Source: Phycisphaerales bacterium (GTDB taxonomy: Bacteria > Planctomycetota > Phycisphaerae > Phycisphaerales > SM1A02). From it: a stretch of DNA of 64,000 nt. The notes beneath the pieces were generated by a model. The model had not been told where the DNA came from. It was given only the letters and a program-made list of their open reading frames with translations, and did no database searches. The translations under genes and the position numbers were made by a program. The DNA lies in the NCBI GenBank assembly GCA_022446965.1, contig JAKVBV010000006.1, positions 1-64,000 of the forward strand, in the 5' to 3' direction. Of the stretch, positions 1 through 9,190 are shown one piece after another (positions within the stretch are counted from its first letter, which is position 1; the number at the start of each line of letters is the position of its first letter).

Positions 1-729
1 GTAGACATGCGTGGGAAGGCCATCACACTTATCTCAAGTGGACCCACTTCCCTCACCATCATTGATGGCGAGGGCGAGAGAGGGGGCATCCTCTGCGACA
101 GTGGTGAAACCCCCGCAACCGTGATCGTAGGATTCACAATCACGGGTGGCTCGGCAACGTGGGATTCAAGTAGCTACTGCGGCGGCGGGATCTACTGCAA
201 CTCCAGCAGCCCCACGTTGACTGATTGCACGACGATCTGCGTGTTCGAGGGCAACTATGCTCTAGGTGGCGGTGGCGGGATAAATTGCTCGGAAAGCAAC
301 CCCACGTTGACGAACTGCGTGATCGAGGGCAACTACACCGGAAAGGGGAACCACGGCGGCGGGATCCTCTGCTTTAACAGCAGCCCCACCATCACCGGCT
401 GCACGATCACAAACAACACGGCCAGCTTTGGCGGCGGCGGGATTGCCTGCTCTGGGCTAAGCCCCACCTTGGCCGACACGGCCGTATGCAGTAACACGCC
501 TTACCAGATCTATGGAGACTGGACTGACAACGGCGGCAACACCATCGCAGACGAGTGCCCGTCGGATTGCGTCGGGGACTTTGACTCCAGCGGCAGCATT
601 GACGTTGATGACCTGCTCTATCTGATTGCGGTCTACCAACTGAACAGTGAAGGCGACTGCGACGGCGACGGCGACACCGATGTCGACGATCTGCTGATCC
701 TGATCTCCGCTTGGGGCCCTTGTCCCTAG
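1..729 (+). CDS. Secreted right-handed beta-helix repeat protein with dockerin-like tail, 5' end outside window
   Basis: The reading frame is open to the window edge, so only the C-terminal 242 residues are present; the ATG at 7 is probably internal. Four imperfect repeats of about 30-35 residues share the pattern GGGI-x-C-x-x-S-x-PTLT-x-C, spaced as coils of a parallel beta-helix of the polymorphic outer-membrane or pectate-lyase kind. The last ~50 residues hold two Ca-binding-like loops (DFDSSGSIDVDDLL and DGDGDTDVDDLL), as in type I dockerin repeats, and end W-G-P-C-P. Such tails are common on exported planctomycete proteins, where they are thought to act in attachment or sorting. The cargo function is unknown. 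A second protein here (42507-45233) has the same tail. Confidence 0.75.
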   Translation, partial: VDMRGKAITLISSGPTSLTIIDGEGERGGILCDSGETPATVIVGFTITGGSATWDSSSYCGGGIYCNSSSPTLTDCTTICVFEGNYALGGGGGINCSESNPTLTNCVIEGNYTGKGNHGGGILCFNSSPTITGCTITNNTASFGGGGIACSGLSPTLADTAVCSNTPYQIYGDWTDNGGNTIADECPSDCVGDFDSSGSIDVDDLLYLIAVYQLNSEGDCDGDGDTDVDDLLILISAWGPCP

Positions 730-1044
730 CCCCCTCCATTGCGCTTCTATAGCCGGCCCAGCAGACCGCACACGTCGCCAAAAATTCACACGTAAAGCGG
801 CGTGGATCGGCCACAGCATGACGGTCAGCGGCAAGCACTATGCCAACCACGCGTTGGCGCATCACTTTGAGCAAGCCTCGGGGCGGAGCACATCAGGGGT
901 GGCGCAAAAAGCGGCGCAGCAGAATGCAGCACGGCCCCGCATGGGGCCGCACGGCGAATCTGGTGGGATTTTGTTCGCACGCACAAGTGAAGCCGATGCG
1001 AACACTTGCGCTGCAATGCGCTCAAATGCGAGCGCACGAAAAAG
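730..1044. other. Intergenic stretch, no gene seen
   Basis: No convincing coding sequence: the short ORFs here have no recognisable motif or ribosome binding site. The one structure seen is a 7-bp stem with a 4-nt loop at 932-949 (CGGCCCC/GGGGCCG), about 95 nt downstream of the tmRNA 3' end on the minus strand. It lacks an adjacent T-run, so it is at best a weak terminator candidate. Confidence 0.4.
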
Positions 1045-1387
1045 TGGAGCCGGGGGGATTCGAACCCCCGTGTCGTAACGGTCGGTCAGCCGCGTCTACG
1101 CGTGTAGTTGCCACTTTGCTCTCGCCCGCCGGAACGAGGGGCAACGGTCTTTCCGGCAGCCATGGCAGACAAAGGTCTCACTCCGCCGGGGCCTGCCAGC
1201 CCTTTGGAGCCAGCCCGATGTGTCCCTTCAAGCCCTATCGGGCGTCAAGCAAGAAGGGTCGCGGATCAAGCCGCGAGTGCGTACTGGGTGTTGCCAGTTA
1301 AAAGTGTGCATACGGATTTACGTGGGAGCATGCATCCACGACGCGCAACGACGGACGTTCCCCGTCCGGTCAATTCCAATCGGCCCC
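1045..1387 (-). ncRNA. ssrA: tmRNA (transfer-messenger RNA)
   Basis: Reading the minus strand, the RNA begins GGGGCCG (1387-1381) and ends CGGCTCC-A (1052-1045). These pair as a 7-bp acceptor stem with a G3-U70 wobble, the identity element for alanyl-tRNA synthetase. The T-arm GGGGG-TTCGAAT-CCCCC lies just inside the 3' end. The tag reading frame sits at 1295-1266: resume codon GGC after TTAACT, then GNTQYALAA and a TGA stop, with the usual ALAA degron for ClpXP-type proteases. The 3' CCA is not encoded (CTT follows the discriminator A), so it must be added. Its role is trans-translation, rescuing stalled ribosomes with SmpB. Length is about 343 nt, typical of one-piece tmRNA. Confidence 0.95.
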
Positions 1388-1469
1388 AACATGTCAGAGA
1401 ACACCACGGCAAACGCCGCGGACACACCAGTGTACTCGCTCCTCCACCAAAGACCAGTTGGAATCGAAC

Positions 1470-2105
1470 TCAGGCGCCCAGCGGATTCGCCAGACGGTTT
1501 TCCACCGCCGGAATCAACGTGTTCAACACACGCTGCGTCACCTGCATGGGCAAACCAGTGGCGTCGACATCTTCCACGATCGAAGCGTCGTAGTGATTGA
1601 GCACCGGCCGAGTCTCCTCCTCGTACACATTCAGCCGCCGACGAATCACTGACTCATCCGCGTCATCATGCCGACCCTGCTTCTCCGCACGCCGCTGAAT
1701 ACGACCCACCAAGCGATCCTCCTCACTGCACACCAGATGCACGACCTGCAACACATCAATGTGCTGGTCAAGCGTCTGGGCCTGCCCCAAACTGCGGGGG
1801 ATGCCATCGAGCAACAACAAGTCCATCTGCGGTCGATACGCGTTGGTGTCGATCAACCCCTGCACGTACTGCTTCCACAATCTGCACGTGAGCTCATCAG
1901 GCACCAACAAGCCCTGCGAGGAGTACTTCAAGAACTCCTGGCCCAACTCCGAATCGCGGTCAAGACCACGGAACATGTCACCAGTGGCCAAGTGCACCAA
2001 GCCAGGAATCCGGCCGAGCACCTCACCCTGCGTACCCTTGCCCACACCAGGCTGGCCAAAGAGCAAGGCGACAGTGAGCTTCGAATTGGGGTCGGCGGCG
2101 GTCAT
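1470..2105 (-). CDS. adk: Adenylate kinase family nucleoside monophosphate kinase
   Basis: 211 residues, the normal size for adenylate kinase, which interconverts ATP + AMP and 2 ADP. Walker A is FGQPGVGKGTQ near residues 16-26; an NMP-binding ATGDMFR segment follows, then LLLDGIPRS, where the family usually has DGFPR. The lid is short (around GRHDDADES), as in short-lid forms. The ORF runs much further upstream, but ATG 2105 is preferred because homology begins there and upstream sequence overlaps the divergent recJ promoter. Substrate preference (AMP or another NMP) cannot be settled by eye. Confidence 0.88.
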   Translation of the reverse strand: MTAADPNSKLTVALLFGQPGVGKGTQGEVLGRIPGLVHLATGDMFRGLDRDSELGQEFLKYSSQGLLVPDELTCRLWKQYVQGLIDTNAYRPQMDLLLLDGIPRSLGQAQTLDQHIDVLQVVHLVCSEEDRLVGRIQRRAEKQGRHDDADESVIRRRLNVYEEETRPVLNHYDASIVEDVDATGLPMQVTQRVLNTLIPAVENRLANPLGA

Positions 2106-2173
2106 GAGGCAGCGAATTGTCGCAGGCTCAGAGCCACTTGGCAACACGCCCGCCCAACAGCCTGTCGGGGCAG

Positions 2174-2179
2174 TACGCT
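2174..2179 (+). promoter_or_regulatory. TAnnnT -10-like box of recJ
   Basis: TACGCT ends 8 nt before the recJ ATG, with no Shine-Dalgarno sequence between. It is one of a series of such boxes in this window that suggest leaderless transcripts. Confidence 0.4.
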
Positions 2180-2187
2180 GCCCCCTC

Positions 2188-3960
2188 ATGACCCCCGATC
2201 GCCGAGGACTGACCCACCGCTGGACCGTGCCCCAAGCCACGTCAGGTAGCGATCTCCCCCTGATCGACCGAGTCCTCGACGCCCGCGGATACAGCGATCC
2301 ACAGGCCCGCGCCGCCTTCCTCAAGGGCAGCCTGATGGACCTGCCCGAACCCGACACCCTGCCCGGATGCACACAGGCCGCCGGACTGGTGCTGCAGGCC
2401 ATCAAGAACAACACCCCGATCACCATCTACGGCGATTTCGACGTGGACGGCGTCACCGCCACCGCCATGCTGTTGCACCTCATCCGCACCATGGCGCCAC
2501 AGGCCGATGTCGACTGGCACATCCCACATCGCATCGACGAAGGCTACGGCCTCAACGCCGACGCCCTCACCACCATCGCCGCCACCCGCAAAGGCCTCGT
2601 CATCACCGTGGACTGCGGGGTGACGGCCATCGAAGAAGCCGCCCTCGCGGCCGAACTTGGCCTCACGCTCATCATCACTGACCACCACACGATCGGCCCC
2701 GACGACCCACTCCCCCAAGCCGCCGCCATCGTGCACCCAGGCCTGCCCAACGACCCGTACCCATTTCGAGATCTCGCCGGCGCGGGCGTCGCGTGGAAAC
2801 TCGCCCTGTGCATGGCGCAGCAGTTTGTCGGCGGCCCCACCCTCACCCAAGACCTCCGCCAAGTCATCTTGGACGGCCTCACCCTCGCCGCCTTTGGCAC
2901 CGTCGCCGACGTCATGCCACTGCATGGGGAAAACCGACACATCGTTACGGTCGGCCTGCGGCACGTCTCCCAATGCAGCTTGCCCGGCGTACACGCACTG
3001 GTGCAGGCCTGCACCAAACCCGGCGAGAAGGTGGCCGCCGAAACCGTGGGCTTTCGCATCGGCCCACGCCTCAACGCCGCCGGCCGCCTCGGACACGCCC
3101 GCGATGCACTCGAGGTCTTGCTGACCAAGGATGAAGACCAAGCCAGGACCATCGCCGAAGCGCTGGCGGCGTGCAACGTGAAACGCCAAGACATGGTCCG
3201 CACACTCGTCGCCGTAGCCCAAGACCAAGCCACCGCCAATGGCATGACCAGCCCCGACACACGCATGATCGTGCTCGCCGGAGACGACGACATCTGGCAC
3301 CGCGGTGTGTTGGGGATCACGTGCAGCCGGCTGGCCGAGCAATTCAGACGACCCACCATCCTGCTCCGCCGCGAAGACGATCTCTACGTGGGCTCCTGCC
3401 GCAGCATCGATAGCTTCAACATGTACGACGCCCTGCAGCAGTGCGACGACCTCCTTGCACGGTGGGGCGGCCACCCCATGGCCGCCGGGCTGAGCGTGCC
3501 GGCAGCCAACCTGCACGCGTTCACCGAACGCATCACCGCCTGGGCCAACAGCTACATCACCGAAGACGATCTCATCCCGCACATCCAGGCCGACTGCGTC
3601 GCGATCCGAGGCGATCTGAACACGACTTCGATCAACGCCCTCGACACCATGGCACCCTTCGGCCGTGGCAACCGCCGCCCCTGCATGGTGATCGAAGGCG
3701 CCACCATTCGCACCGCGCGCCTCTTTGGCAAGGGCGACTCGCCTCACGTGGGCCTCAAACTTGACGCGGGAGACGTGGCCTACAGATTCGACAACGGCGT
3801 CGAGGCCAACTCGCTCGTGGACGCCGTCTGGTGGCGGGCCGCCGAACACATCGACGACCTGCACGAAGGCGTCCGCGTAGATGCCATCGGCACTGTGGCC
3901 ATCGACGACTTTACCCAAGGCGTGCGGCTCAACATCACCGACATCCGCGTGCTGGATTGA
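2188..3960 (+). CDS. recJ: Single-stranded-DNA-specific exonuclease RecJ
   Basis: 590 residues, the usual RecJ core length. It degrades ssDNA 5'-3' in recombination and repair, and its DHH-family core binds metal. Seen: DFDVDG at residues 83-88 (motif I), VDCG near 141-144, DHH at 165-167, and GPRLNAAGRLG in the DHHA1-linked part, followed by the C-terminal OB-like region. The frame extends upstream to 1759, but that part is antisense to adk. ATG 2188 is chosen because the family N-terminus fits and a TACGCT box lies 8 nt before it. It stops 6 bp before the convergent CBS gene. Confidence 0.93.
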   Translation: MTPDRRGLTHRWTVPQATSGSDLPLIDRVLDARGYSDPQARAAFLKGSLMDLPEPDTLPGCTQAAGLVLQAIKNNTPITIYGDFDVDGVTATAMLLHLIRTMAPQADVDWHIPHRIDEGYGLNADALTTIAATRKGLVITVDCGVTAIEEAALAAELGLTLIITDHHTIGPDDPLPQAAAIVHPGLPNDPYPFRDLAGAGVAWKLALCMAQQFVGGPTLTQDLRQVILDGLTLAAFGTVADVMPLHGENRHIVTVGLRHVSQCSLPGVHALVQACTKPGEKVAAETVGFRIGPRLNAAGRLGHARDALEVLLTKDEDQARTIAEALAACNVKRQDMVRTLVAVAQDQATANGMTSPDTRMIVLAGDDDIWHRGVLGITCSRLAEQFRRPTILLRREDDLYVGSCRSIDSFNMYDALQQCDDLLARWGGHPMAAGLSVPAANLHAFTERITAWANSYITEDDLIPHIQADCVAIRGDLNTTSINALDTMAPFGRGNRRPCMVIEGATIRTARLFGKGDSPHVGLKLDAGDVAYRFDNGVEANSLVDAVWWRAAEHIDDLHEGVRVDAIGTVAIDDFTQGVRLNITDIRVLD

Positions 3961-3966
3961 CCCGTG

Positions 3967-4944
3967 CTACCAGGCGACAAGTTCGCCGGTGAGCGTTTCC
4001 ACCAGATCCTTCATTGTGACCAGGCCCACCGGGCGTCCATCACGCTGCACAACACCCAACGGCTTGCCACTGTGCCGAAGCCGAGTGAGCGCCTCAGGCA
4101 CCGAGGTCTCCACCTCAAACTGTTCGGCCTCTTGCAACAGCGATCGCACCGCTTGATCCGGCGACAACCCAAGATCGATCACCGACACCACGCCGAGTAC
4201 TGCACCTTCGGTATCCACCACCGGGAGCCGGGTCCACGGCGAGGCCAAGGCCGCTGCCCTCGTGTCCGCCGACGCATCCGCCGAGATCGTGCGCACCGAA
4301 GACCATGTGATCATCTCATCGCCAACCGTGCGATGACGTAACTCAAGCGTGCGATCAAGTAGTGCCGTCTGCACGGCGCTCAACACGCCAGACCCGGCAC
4401 CTTCCTTGAGTAGATCACTCATGCGATGCCGGGCGCTGATCGAAGCCGAGCCCGCCGAACCCATCACATGTGCGGCGCACCGGCCCACCAGCTCCACCAA
4501 CGGCACGATGCCGATGGCCGTGAAGGCATGCCGCGTGATCGTCATGGGCGCCGAACAGGCGTAGCACCAGCGATCACCATGCAGACGGAACAGATCCTTG
4601 GGCAGGATTTCCGCGAGCAACAACAACACCGGTACTAACACCAGGGTGTTCACCACCACGACCCAGCCGCCACTGAGGCCGGATTGCTCCAGCAATACGG
4701 CGGCCGCACTGGTGCCCGTGGCGTTGGCGATGTTCGTGCCAAGCAGAATCACGGCCAACATGCGGGTGGGCCGATCGATCAGACGTCCAAGACGCATCGC
4801 GCGGGCATCGCCCTCGTTGCGTCGCAACGCCAATCGCACACGATTCATCGTGTACAGGCCTGTCTCCATGCCCGAGTACAGCGCACTCAAGCCAATGCCG
4901 AGCACGGCAAGCGTGCCGTACAGAATGAGTGCGTCGGTGGTCAT
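3967..4944 (-). CDS. CNNM/CorC-type membrane protein with CBS domains (second of tandem pair)
   Basis: 325 residues. The N-terminal half is a CNNM (DUF21) transmembrane domain with helices near residues 7-25, 60-80 and 95-115, including the family-like segments SALYSGMETGLYTMN and LLLAEILPKDLF. Two CBS motifs follow (around VISVIDLGLSPD and VTMKDLVETLTGEL). No C-terminal CorC_HlyC domain is apparent. Relatives are linked to Mg/Co efflux. It is the last gene of a five-gene operon and overlaps the upstream paralogue by ATGA (4941-4944). Transport substrate is not known. Confidence 0.85.
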   Translation of the reverse strand: MTTDALILYGTLAVLGIGLSALYSGMETGLYTMNRVRLALRRNEGDARAMRLGRLIDRPTRMLAVILLGTNIANATGTSAAAVLLEQSGLSGGWVVVVNTLVLVPVLLLLAEILPKDLFRLHGDRWCYACSAPMTITRHAFTAIGIVPLVELVGRCAAHVMGSAGSASISARHRMSDLLKEGAGSGVLSAVQTALLDRTLELRHRTVGDEMITWSSVRTISADASADTRAAALASPWTRLPVVDTEGAVLGVVSVIDLGLSPDQAVRSLLQEAEQFEVETSVPEALTRLRHSGKPLGVVQRDGRPVGLVTMKDLVETLTGELVAW

Positions 4945-5978
4945 GTGCCCACCTCACCGGCCGGGGCGAGTCGGGCAGGATCGAACGATCCTGTGAGCGG
5001 CTCCACCAGATCTCGCATCGACACCACACCCGCCGTGCCACCGTACTCATCGACCACGATCGCGGTCTTGCGGCCCGATTCTCGCAGTGTTTCGAGCACC
5101 CGTTCCGTTGCAGCCACTGACGGGACGAACACCGGCGGCAACAACAGCGCGGTGATGTCGGCTGGGCGGCCAGCATGCAGCCACGCACGGGCGGGCAGCT
5201 GGCCGATGATCGTGTCGGGATCACCGTCGTGCACGGGAAGACGCGACAGCCCTGAACTGCGGAATGCATCTGCGATCTCATCGGAGGTGTCGTCGGAACC
5301 GAGCATGGTCATGCGCGTGCGTGGCGTCATCACCTTCTTCACCGGTAACCGGCCAAGCTGCAACACACCTTCAAGATGCACGTGTTCCCAACGATCCACC
5401 ACGCCGGCGGCGGTGGATTGATCCAGCAGCGCGTCGAGGTCGTCTTCACTGACGGTGGCGGCATCCGGGCGATTACCGGCAAGCCGAGACAGCGGTCGCA
5501 CCGCCCACCGTTCGATAGTGGTACGCACTGGTAACAGCACCAAGTGCACAGCGCGAAGCGGCATGGCGATTCGACGTGCGGTGCGCACCGGATCGGCCGA
5601 CGCCATCACCTTGGGGATCACCTCGCCGGCGAGCACGATGACCAACACACCGGCCACCTGCACCGCGGCGGCGCCGCCGAGCCCCCAGGGCTGGCTGCCT
5701 GCGAGCACCGCGACGATGGTGAACCAGCACACGTTGGCCGCCATGTTGCCCACGAGAATCGTGATCAGCAGCTGCCGCGGGTGTTTGAGCAACGACAACG
5801 CCGTGCGGTCGGCCAAGGCATTGCGGCGCTCAAGATCAAGACGCTGCCGCGTGCCCAGCCCGAACAACGATGTCTCGCTGCCCGAGAAGAGCGCACTGAC
5901 CAACAGCAGTGGCGCGAGCAGCACCAACAGCAGCGTTTCAGTCACGCCCCAGGTTGCCCCGGCCGCGACTGTACTCAC
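4941..5978 (-). CDS. CNNM/CorC-type membrane protein with CBS domains (first of tandem pair)
   Basis: 345 residues with GTG start at 5978. The DUF21 membrane domain is at about 15-150, with SALFSGSETSLFGLG near its start and VIVLAGEVIPKVMASADP, the counterpart of the NEIxPK-type motif. The CBS pair includes VKKVMTPRTRM, typical of the linker before CBS1, and VDEYGGTAGVVSMRDLVEPLTG in CBS2. It lies 17 nt after floA, so probably co-transcribed. The pair may work as a heteromeric or alternative ion-efflux unit, which is inference. Confidence 0.87.
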   Translation of the reverse strand: MSTVAAGATWGVTETLLLVLLAPLLLVSALFSGSETSLFGLGTRQRLDLERRNALADRTALSLLKHPRQLLITILVGNMAANVCWFTIVAVLAGSQPWGLGGAAAVQVAGVLVIVLAGEVIPKVMASADPVRTARRIAMPLRAVHLVLLPVRTTIERWAVRPLSRLAGNRPDAATVSEDDLDALLDQSTAAGVVDRWEHVHLEGVLQLGRLPVKKVMTPRTRMTMLGSDDTSDEIADAFRSSGLSRLPVHDGDPDTIIGQLPARAWLHAGRPADITALLLPPVFVPSVAATERVLETLRESGRKTAIVVDEYGGTAGVVSMRDLVEPLTGSFDPARLAPAGEVGT

Positions 5979-5995
5979 GGCGTGTATGCCGATGT

Positions 5996-7027
5996 TCAGG
6001 ATCGTGACTCCGGTGCCTCACCGGGCGGGCCACCACCGGCGATGGAATCGCGCATGTCGGTGTCGGCCATGATGTTCTTCATGCGATAGAAGTCCATCAC
6101 GCCCATGTTGCCCTTGCGGAACGCCTCGGCCATGGCCTTGGGCACTTCTGCTTCGGCGAGCACCACTAGGGCGCGGTTCTTCTGCACCTCAGCCTTGTGC
6201 TCGGCTTCTTGAGCCACTGCCAACGCGCGGCGCTGTTCGGCCGTGGCCTGATAGCGCTTGGTGTCGGCTTCGGCCTGGTCGGCCTGCAGCTGTGCACCGA
6301 TGTTCTCCCCCACGTCGATGTCGGCGATGTCGATCGACAGAATCTCAAACGCCGTACCGGCGTCGAGGCCCTTGTCGAGCACGGTCTTGGAGATGTTGTC
6401 GGGGTTCTCCAGCACGGCGAGGTGGTTGTCGGCCGAACCAATCGTGGACACGATGCCTTCACCAACACGGGCCACGATCGTCTCTTCGGTCGCACCACCG
6501 ACGAGGCGGGCAATGTTCGTGCGCACGGTCACGCGGGCGCGGGCACGCAGCTTGATGCCGTCGCTGGCCACCGCGTCGATCGTAGACCGACCACTCTCCA
6601 CGCTGGGACAATCGATGACCTTGGGGTTCACGCTGGTGCGCACGGCGTCGAGGATGTCGCGGCCGGCAAGATCGATGGCCGTGGCCGTTTCCCAGGGCAA
6701 CTCAATCTTGGCCTTGTCCGCAGCGATGCAGGCGCGGATCACGCTGGTCACATGGCCACCGGCGAGGTAATGCGACTCGAGCAGACTCGTAGACACATCG
6801 ATACCGGCCTTCTTAGCGGTGATGCGGTTTTCCACGATCACGCGGGGCTTCACCTTTCGGAAGCGCATCATGACCAGATCTATCAGTCGCACGTGGGCGC
6901 CCGACACGAACGCCTGCACCCACAGCCCGATGAACTGGAAGAGAAATATCGAGATGATTAGCAGAATGACACCGCCGACGGAGATGCCGACGATGGCAAG
7001 CGGGTCAAGTGCGAGCATGTGTGTCAT
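5996..7027 (-). CDS. floA: Flotillin-like protein FloA
   Basis: 343 residues, close to Bacillus FloA (~330). An N-terminal hydrophobic hairpin at about 12-40 is followed by an SPFH domain ([22 protein letters not shown] region) and a C-terminal coiled segment rich in A, E, Q and K. Flotillins scaffold functional membrane microdomains. Its start overlaps the upstream short NfeD gene by ATGA (7024-7027). The NfeD-flotillin pairing is a known genomic association, which strengthens the call. Confidence 0.93.
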   Translation of the reverse strand: MTHMLALDPLAIVGISVGGVILLIISIFLFQFIGLWVQAFVSGAHVRLIDLVMMRFRKVKPRVIVENRITAKKAGIDVSTSLLESHYLAGGHVTSVIRACIAADKAKIELPWETATAIDLAGRDILDAVRTSVNPKVIDCPSVESGRSTIDAVASDGIKLRARARVTVRTNIARLVGGATEETIVARVGEGIVSTIGSADNHLAVLENPDNISKTVLDKGLDAGTAFEILSIDIADIDVGENIGAQLQADQAEADTKRYQATAEQRRALAVAQEAEHKAEVQKNRALVVLAEAEVPKAMAEAFRKGNMGVMDFYRMKNIMADTDMRDSIAGGGPPGEAPESRS

Positions 7028-7569
7028 GACTGTTCCTTCTCATGCGGCTGCGCCGCACGTACCTTCAGTTGGTTGTCGTGATCTTCAACCACGACGATGT
7101 GTGTGCCTGCTTCGATCACACCCAGTTCAGACAGGGCGTCGCGGCGCTGGTCGTTCACCCGAACGGTGCCGATGGGTCGCAGGGGCGTTTCGGCCACGCC
7201 CACTGCACCCTCGAGCGATTGCTCATGTGGTGTGGTGGGGCCTTCGTCGGTGAGGATCATTTTGTCGGCCAGAGGCGACTTTGACCAGATCTTGAAGCCG
7301 TACCAACAACAGATGGGCCCCAACACGATCATCAAAGTGAGTGCGAGCCAACCGGCACCAGGGCTGTGCTGGAAGAACGCCACCAGCGAGCCGACCAGAA
7401 GGAAGCCAGCCACGAGGGCCAGCAGTCCACCGGAGGGCAACAGCAATTCCAGCGCCAGCACGATGATCGCGGCCCCAATGAGCAGCAGCCCCCAGAGCAT
7501 CGCAGATTCGGCGCTCTGGGCTGAAGCCGCGGTCGCGGCGACTGTGGCGAATTGGCACACGTAGATCAT
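7024..7569 (-). CDS. Short NfeD-like membrane protein
   Basis: 181 residues: two or three closely spaced transmembrane helices (about 28-48, 52-68, 74-95), then a C-terminal OB-fold NfeD domain ([19 protein letters not shown]...). The GxVG-x-A-x-T-x-L-x-P-x-G pattern is diagnostic for NfeD. This is the protease-less form that partners flotillins. Its start overlaps the upstream long NfeD gene by 4 nt. Confidence 0.85.
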   Translation of the reverse strand: MIYVCQFATVAATAASAQSAESAMLWGLLLIGAAIIVLALELLLPSGGLLALVAGFLLVGSLVAFFQHSPGAGWLALTLMIVLGPICCWYGFKIWSKSPLADKMILTDEGPTTPHEQSLEGAVGVAETPLRPIGTVRVNDQRRDALSELGVIEAGTHIVVVEDHDNQLKVRAAQPHEKEQS

Positions 7570-9161
7570 GCGTCCTCCGGTTCGACTTCAACTTCCATGC
7601 CGTCACGCACAATGCGCACGGCCGTACCGGCATCGATCCAGCGACCTGAGCATATCGCGTCGATCACATGGTCGCCCACCTGCACGCGGCCAGCGGGCCG
7701 CAGATCGGTCAAGGCCAGGCCGGTTTGTCCAGTGCGGTCGGTGGCGGTAGCCACATGCACCGGGGCTGGCTCGGTATGCAGCGTGTATCGAGACGCAAAG
7801 GCCGATCCCAGCCCCAATGGTCCGGCGAGCAGCCACAACACGCCGCCTGCCAGCAGTACGCCGCCCATCGTGAGCAGCAGCCCTTGCATCAGATGCAGCA
7901 TGTTCAATTCACCTGCGGCCATAGGGGAAGCGACAGCGAACACCAACCCGCCCAACAGCAAGATGGCACCGGCGATGCCGGCCACCAGGGTGCCCGGTGC
8001 GACGATTACTTCCAGTGCGATCAATGCCAAGCCCACAATCACCGCAATCAACGGCCACCATGTGGACAGCCCGGCCAACCACGGCGCGCCCATCAGCAGC
8101 GCCAACGCGAGGGTGCCGCCCAATGCGAACAAGCCCGTGCCCGGCGCTGCCATCTCCACCACGAAGCCGATCAGGATGACGGCGATGAGAACAACCCGCA
8201 CCGGCCACGACATGAACAACCGAGCAAACGACTCGGACCACTGCTCATGGCTGCGGTGAATCACCGCGCCGCCAAGGAAGGCCGCCAGTTCGGTGTCGGT
8301 GTCGACCATGGCCGATGACAACCCCCAGGCGCGAGCCTGTGGATCGGTGAGGGTGAGCAGGCGGGAGCTGTCGGTGATCTGCCCGATCAGCGTGAGCGTG
8401 GCGGCGTCGTCCGGGCCAAGGCGCGACCGACTTGGCGGTAACGTGCTGGCGGTGTCGATGTCCTGCACATCACGGGCCATGGCGCCGCCGAGCCAGGGCA
8501 CGATCGACTCGGGTGAATCGGGGGCGTCGGCCGTGAGATCGATCAGTTCACGGGCGGGCGCTTCGCCGAAGACGGCTTCGTACTCGCCGGCGTCCACGAT
8601 GATCGCTTCACCGGTGTCGGTCTTGCGCAGCAGCCAGAGTTCGGCGCCAACACTGACAAAGGCCTGGGCCAACTGTTCATCGTGGCCGTTGCGTCGGGCG
8701 GCGTCGGTGACTTCCGCCAGCAGGGGGGATTCGATCTTGGCTCGCTCTGCCGCGGGCAGTGGACCAAGAGGCGTGATCGGGGCGGCATCGCCTAGGCGAG
8801 CGCCTGGTGCCGTGATGATCTCGCGGGTCCCCAGGGCAATGATTGCGCCAGCACTGAAGGCGAACGGACGAACCCAGGCCACGGTGTTGTCGGGGCCGTG
8901 ATCGCGCAGCGCATGCAAGATGCGCAAGGTGGCCTCGAGATCGCCACCGGGTGTGTCGAGTTCGAGCACGACGGCATCAGCGCCAGCCTGCTTGGCCGCC
9001 TTGAGGCGGCGCTCCAAGGAGACCAACGTGATGGTGTCGATGGGGCCTTCAACCGGCAGCACCCAGGCTGTGGAGGCCGCGCGGCCGGCAGGAACAATGT
9101 CCTGTGCCACAGCGGGCAGCACCATGAGGGCCGCCAAAACAGAGATCAAGCAGCGTCGCAT
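7566..9161 (-). CDS. Long NfeD protein: ClpP-like serine protease fused to membrane NfeD domain
   Basis: 531 residues. Signal peptide at 1-19 (MRRCLISVLAALMVLPAVAQ). A ClpP-like domain follows, with LELDTPGGDLEAT at 67-78 and the nucleophile Ser103 in AFSAGAIIAL; the family uses a Ser-Lys dyad. Four or so membrane helices are at about 330-440, then an NfeD OB domain at the C-terminus. The family cleaves membrane proteins such as stomatins and flotillins. It heads the operon NfeD-NfeD-floA-CNNM-CNNM. A TAAATT box ends 9 nt before the ATG, with a G-run between, so leaderless or SD initiation are both possible. Confidence 0.9.
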   Translation of the reverse strand: MRRCLISVLAALMVLPAVAQDIVPAGRAASTAWVLPVEGPIDTITLVSLERRLKAAKQAGADAVVLELDTPGGDLEATLRILHALRDHGPDNTVAWVRPFAFSAGAIIALGTREIITAPGARLGDAAPITPLGPLPAAERAKIESPLLAEVTDAARRNGHDEQLAQAFVSVGAELWLLRKTDTGEAIIVDAGEYEAVFGEAPARELIDLTADAPDSPESIVPWLGGAMARDVQDIDTASTLPPSRSRLGPDDAATLTLIGQITDSSRLLTLTDPQARAWGLSSAMVDTDTELAAFLGGAVIHRSHEQWSESFARLFMSWPVRVVLIAVILIGFVVEMAAPGTGLFALGGTLALALLMGAPWLAGLSTWWPLIAVIVGLALIALEVIVAPGTLVAGIAGAILLLGGLVFAVASPMAAGELNMLHLMQGLLLTMGGVLLAGGVLWLLAGPLGLGSAFASRYTLHTEPAPVHVATATDRTGQTGLALTDLRPAGRVQVGDHVIDAICSGRWIDAGTAVRIVRDGMEVEVEPEDA

Positions 9162-9190
9162 GTTCCCCCCAATTTACCCGCTACGCCCCT

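Noticed and set aside
1045-1120. tRNA gene at the T-arm near 1050-1075
   Set aside because: No D-arm or anticodon arm fits; the acceptor stem partner lies about 330 nt away, as in tmRNA.
2242-3918. 558-codon minus-strand ORF opposite recJ
   Set aside because: It is a shadow frame: GC-rich third-position bias in recJ keeps the opposite frame open; the product is Gly/Val/His-rich with no family motif.
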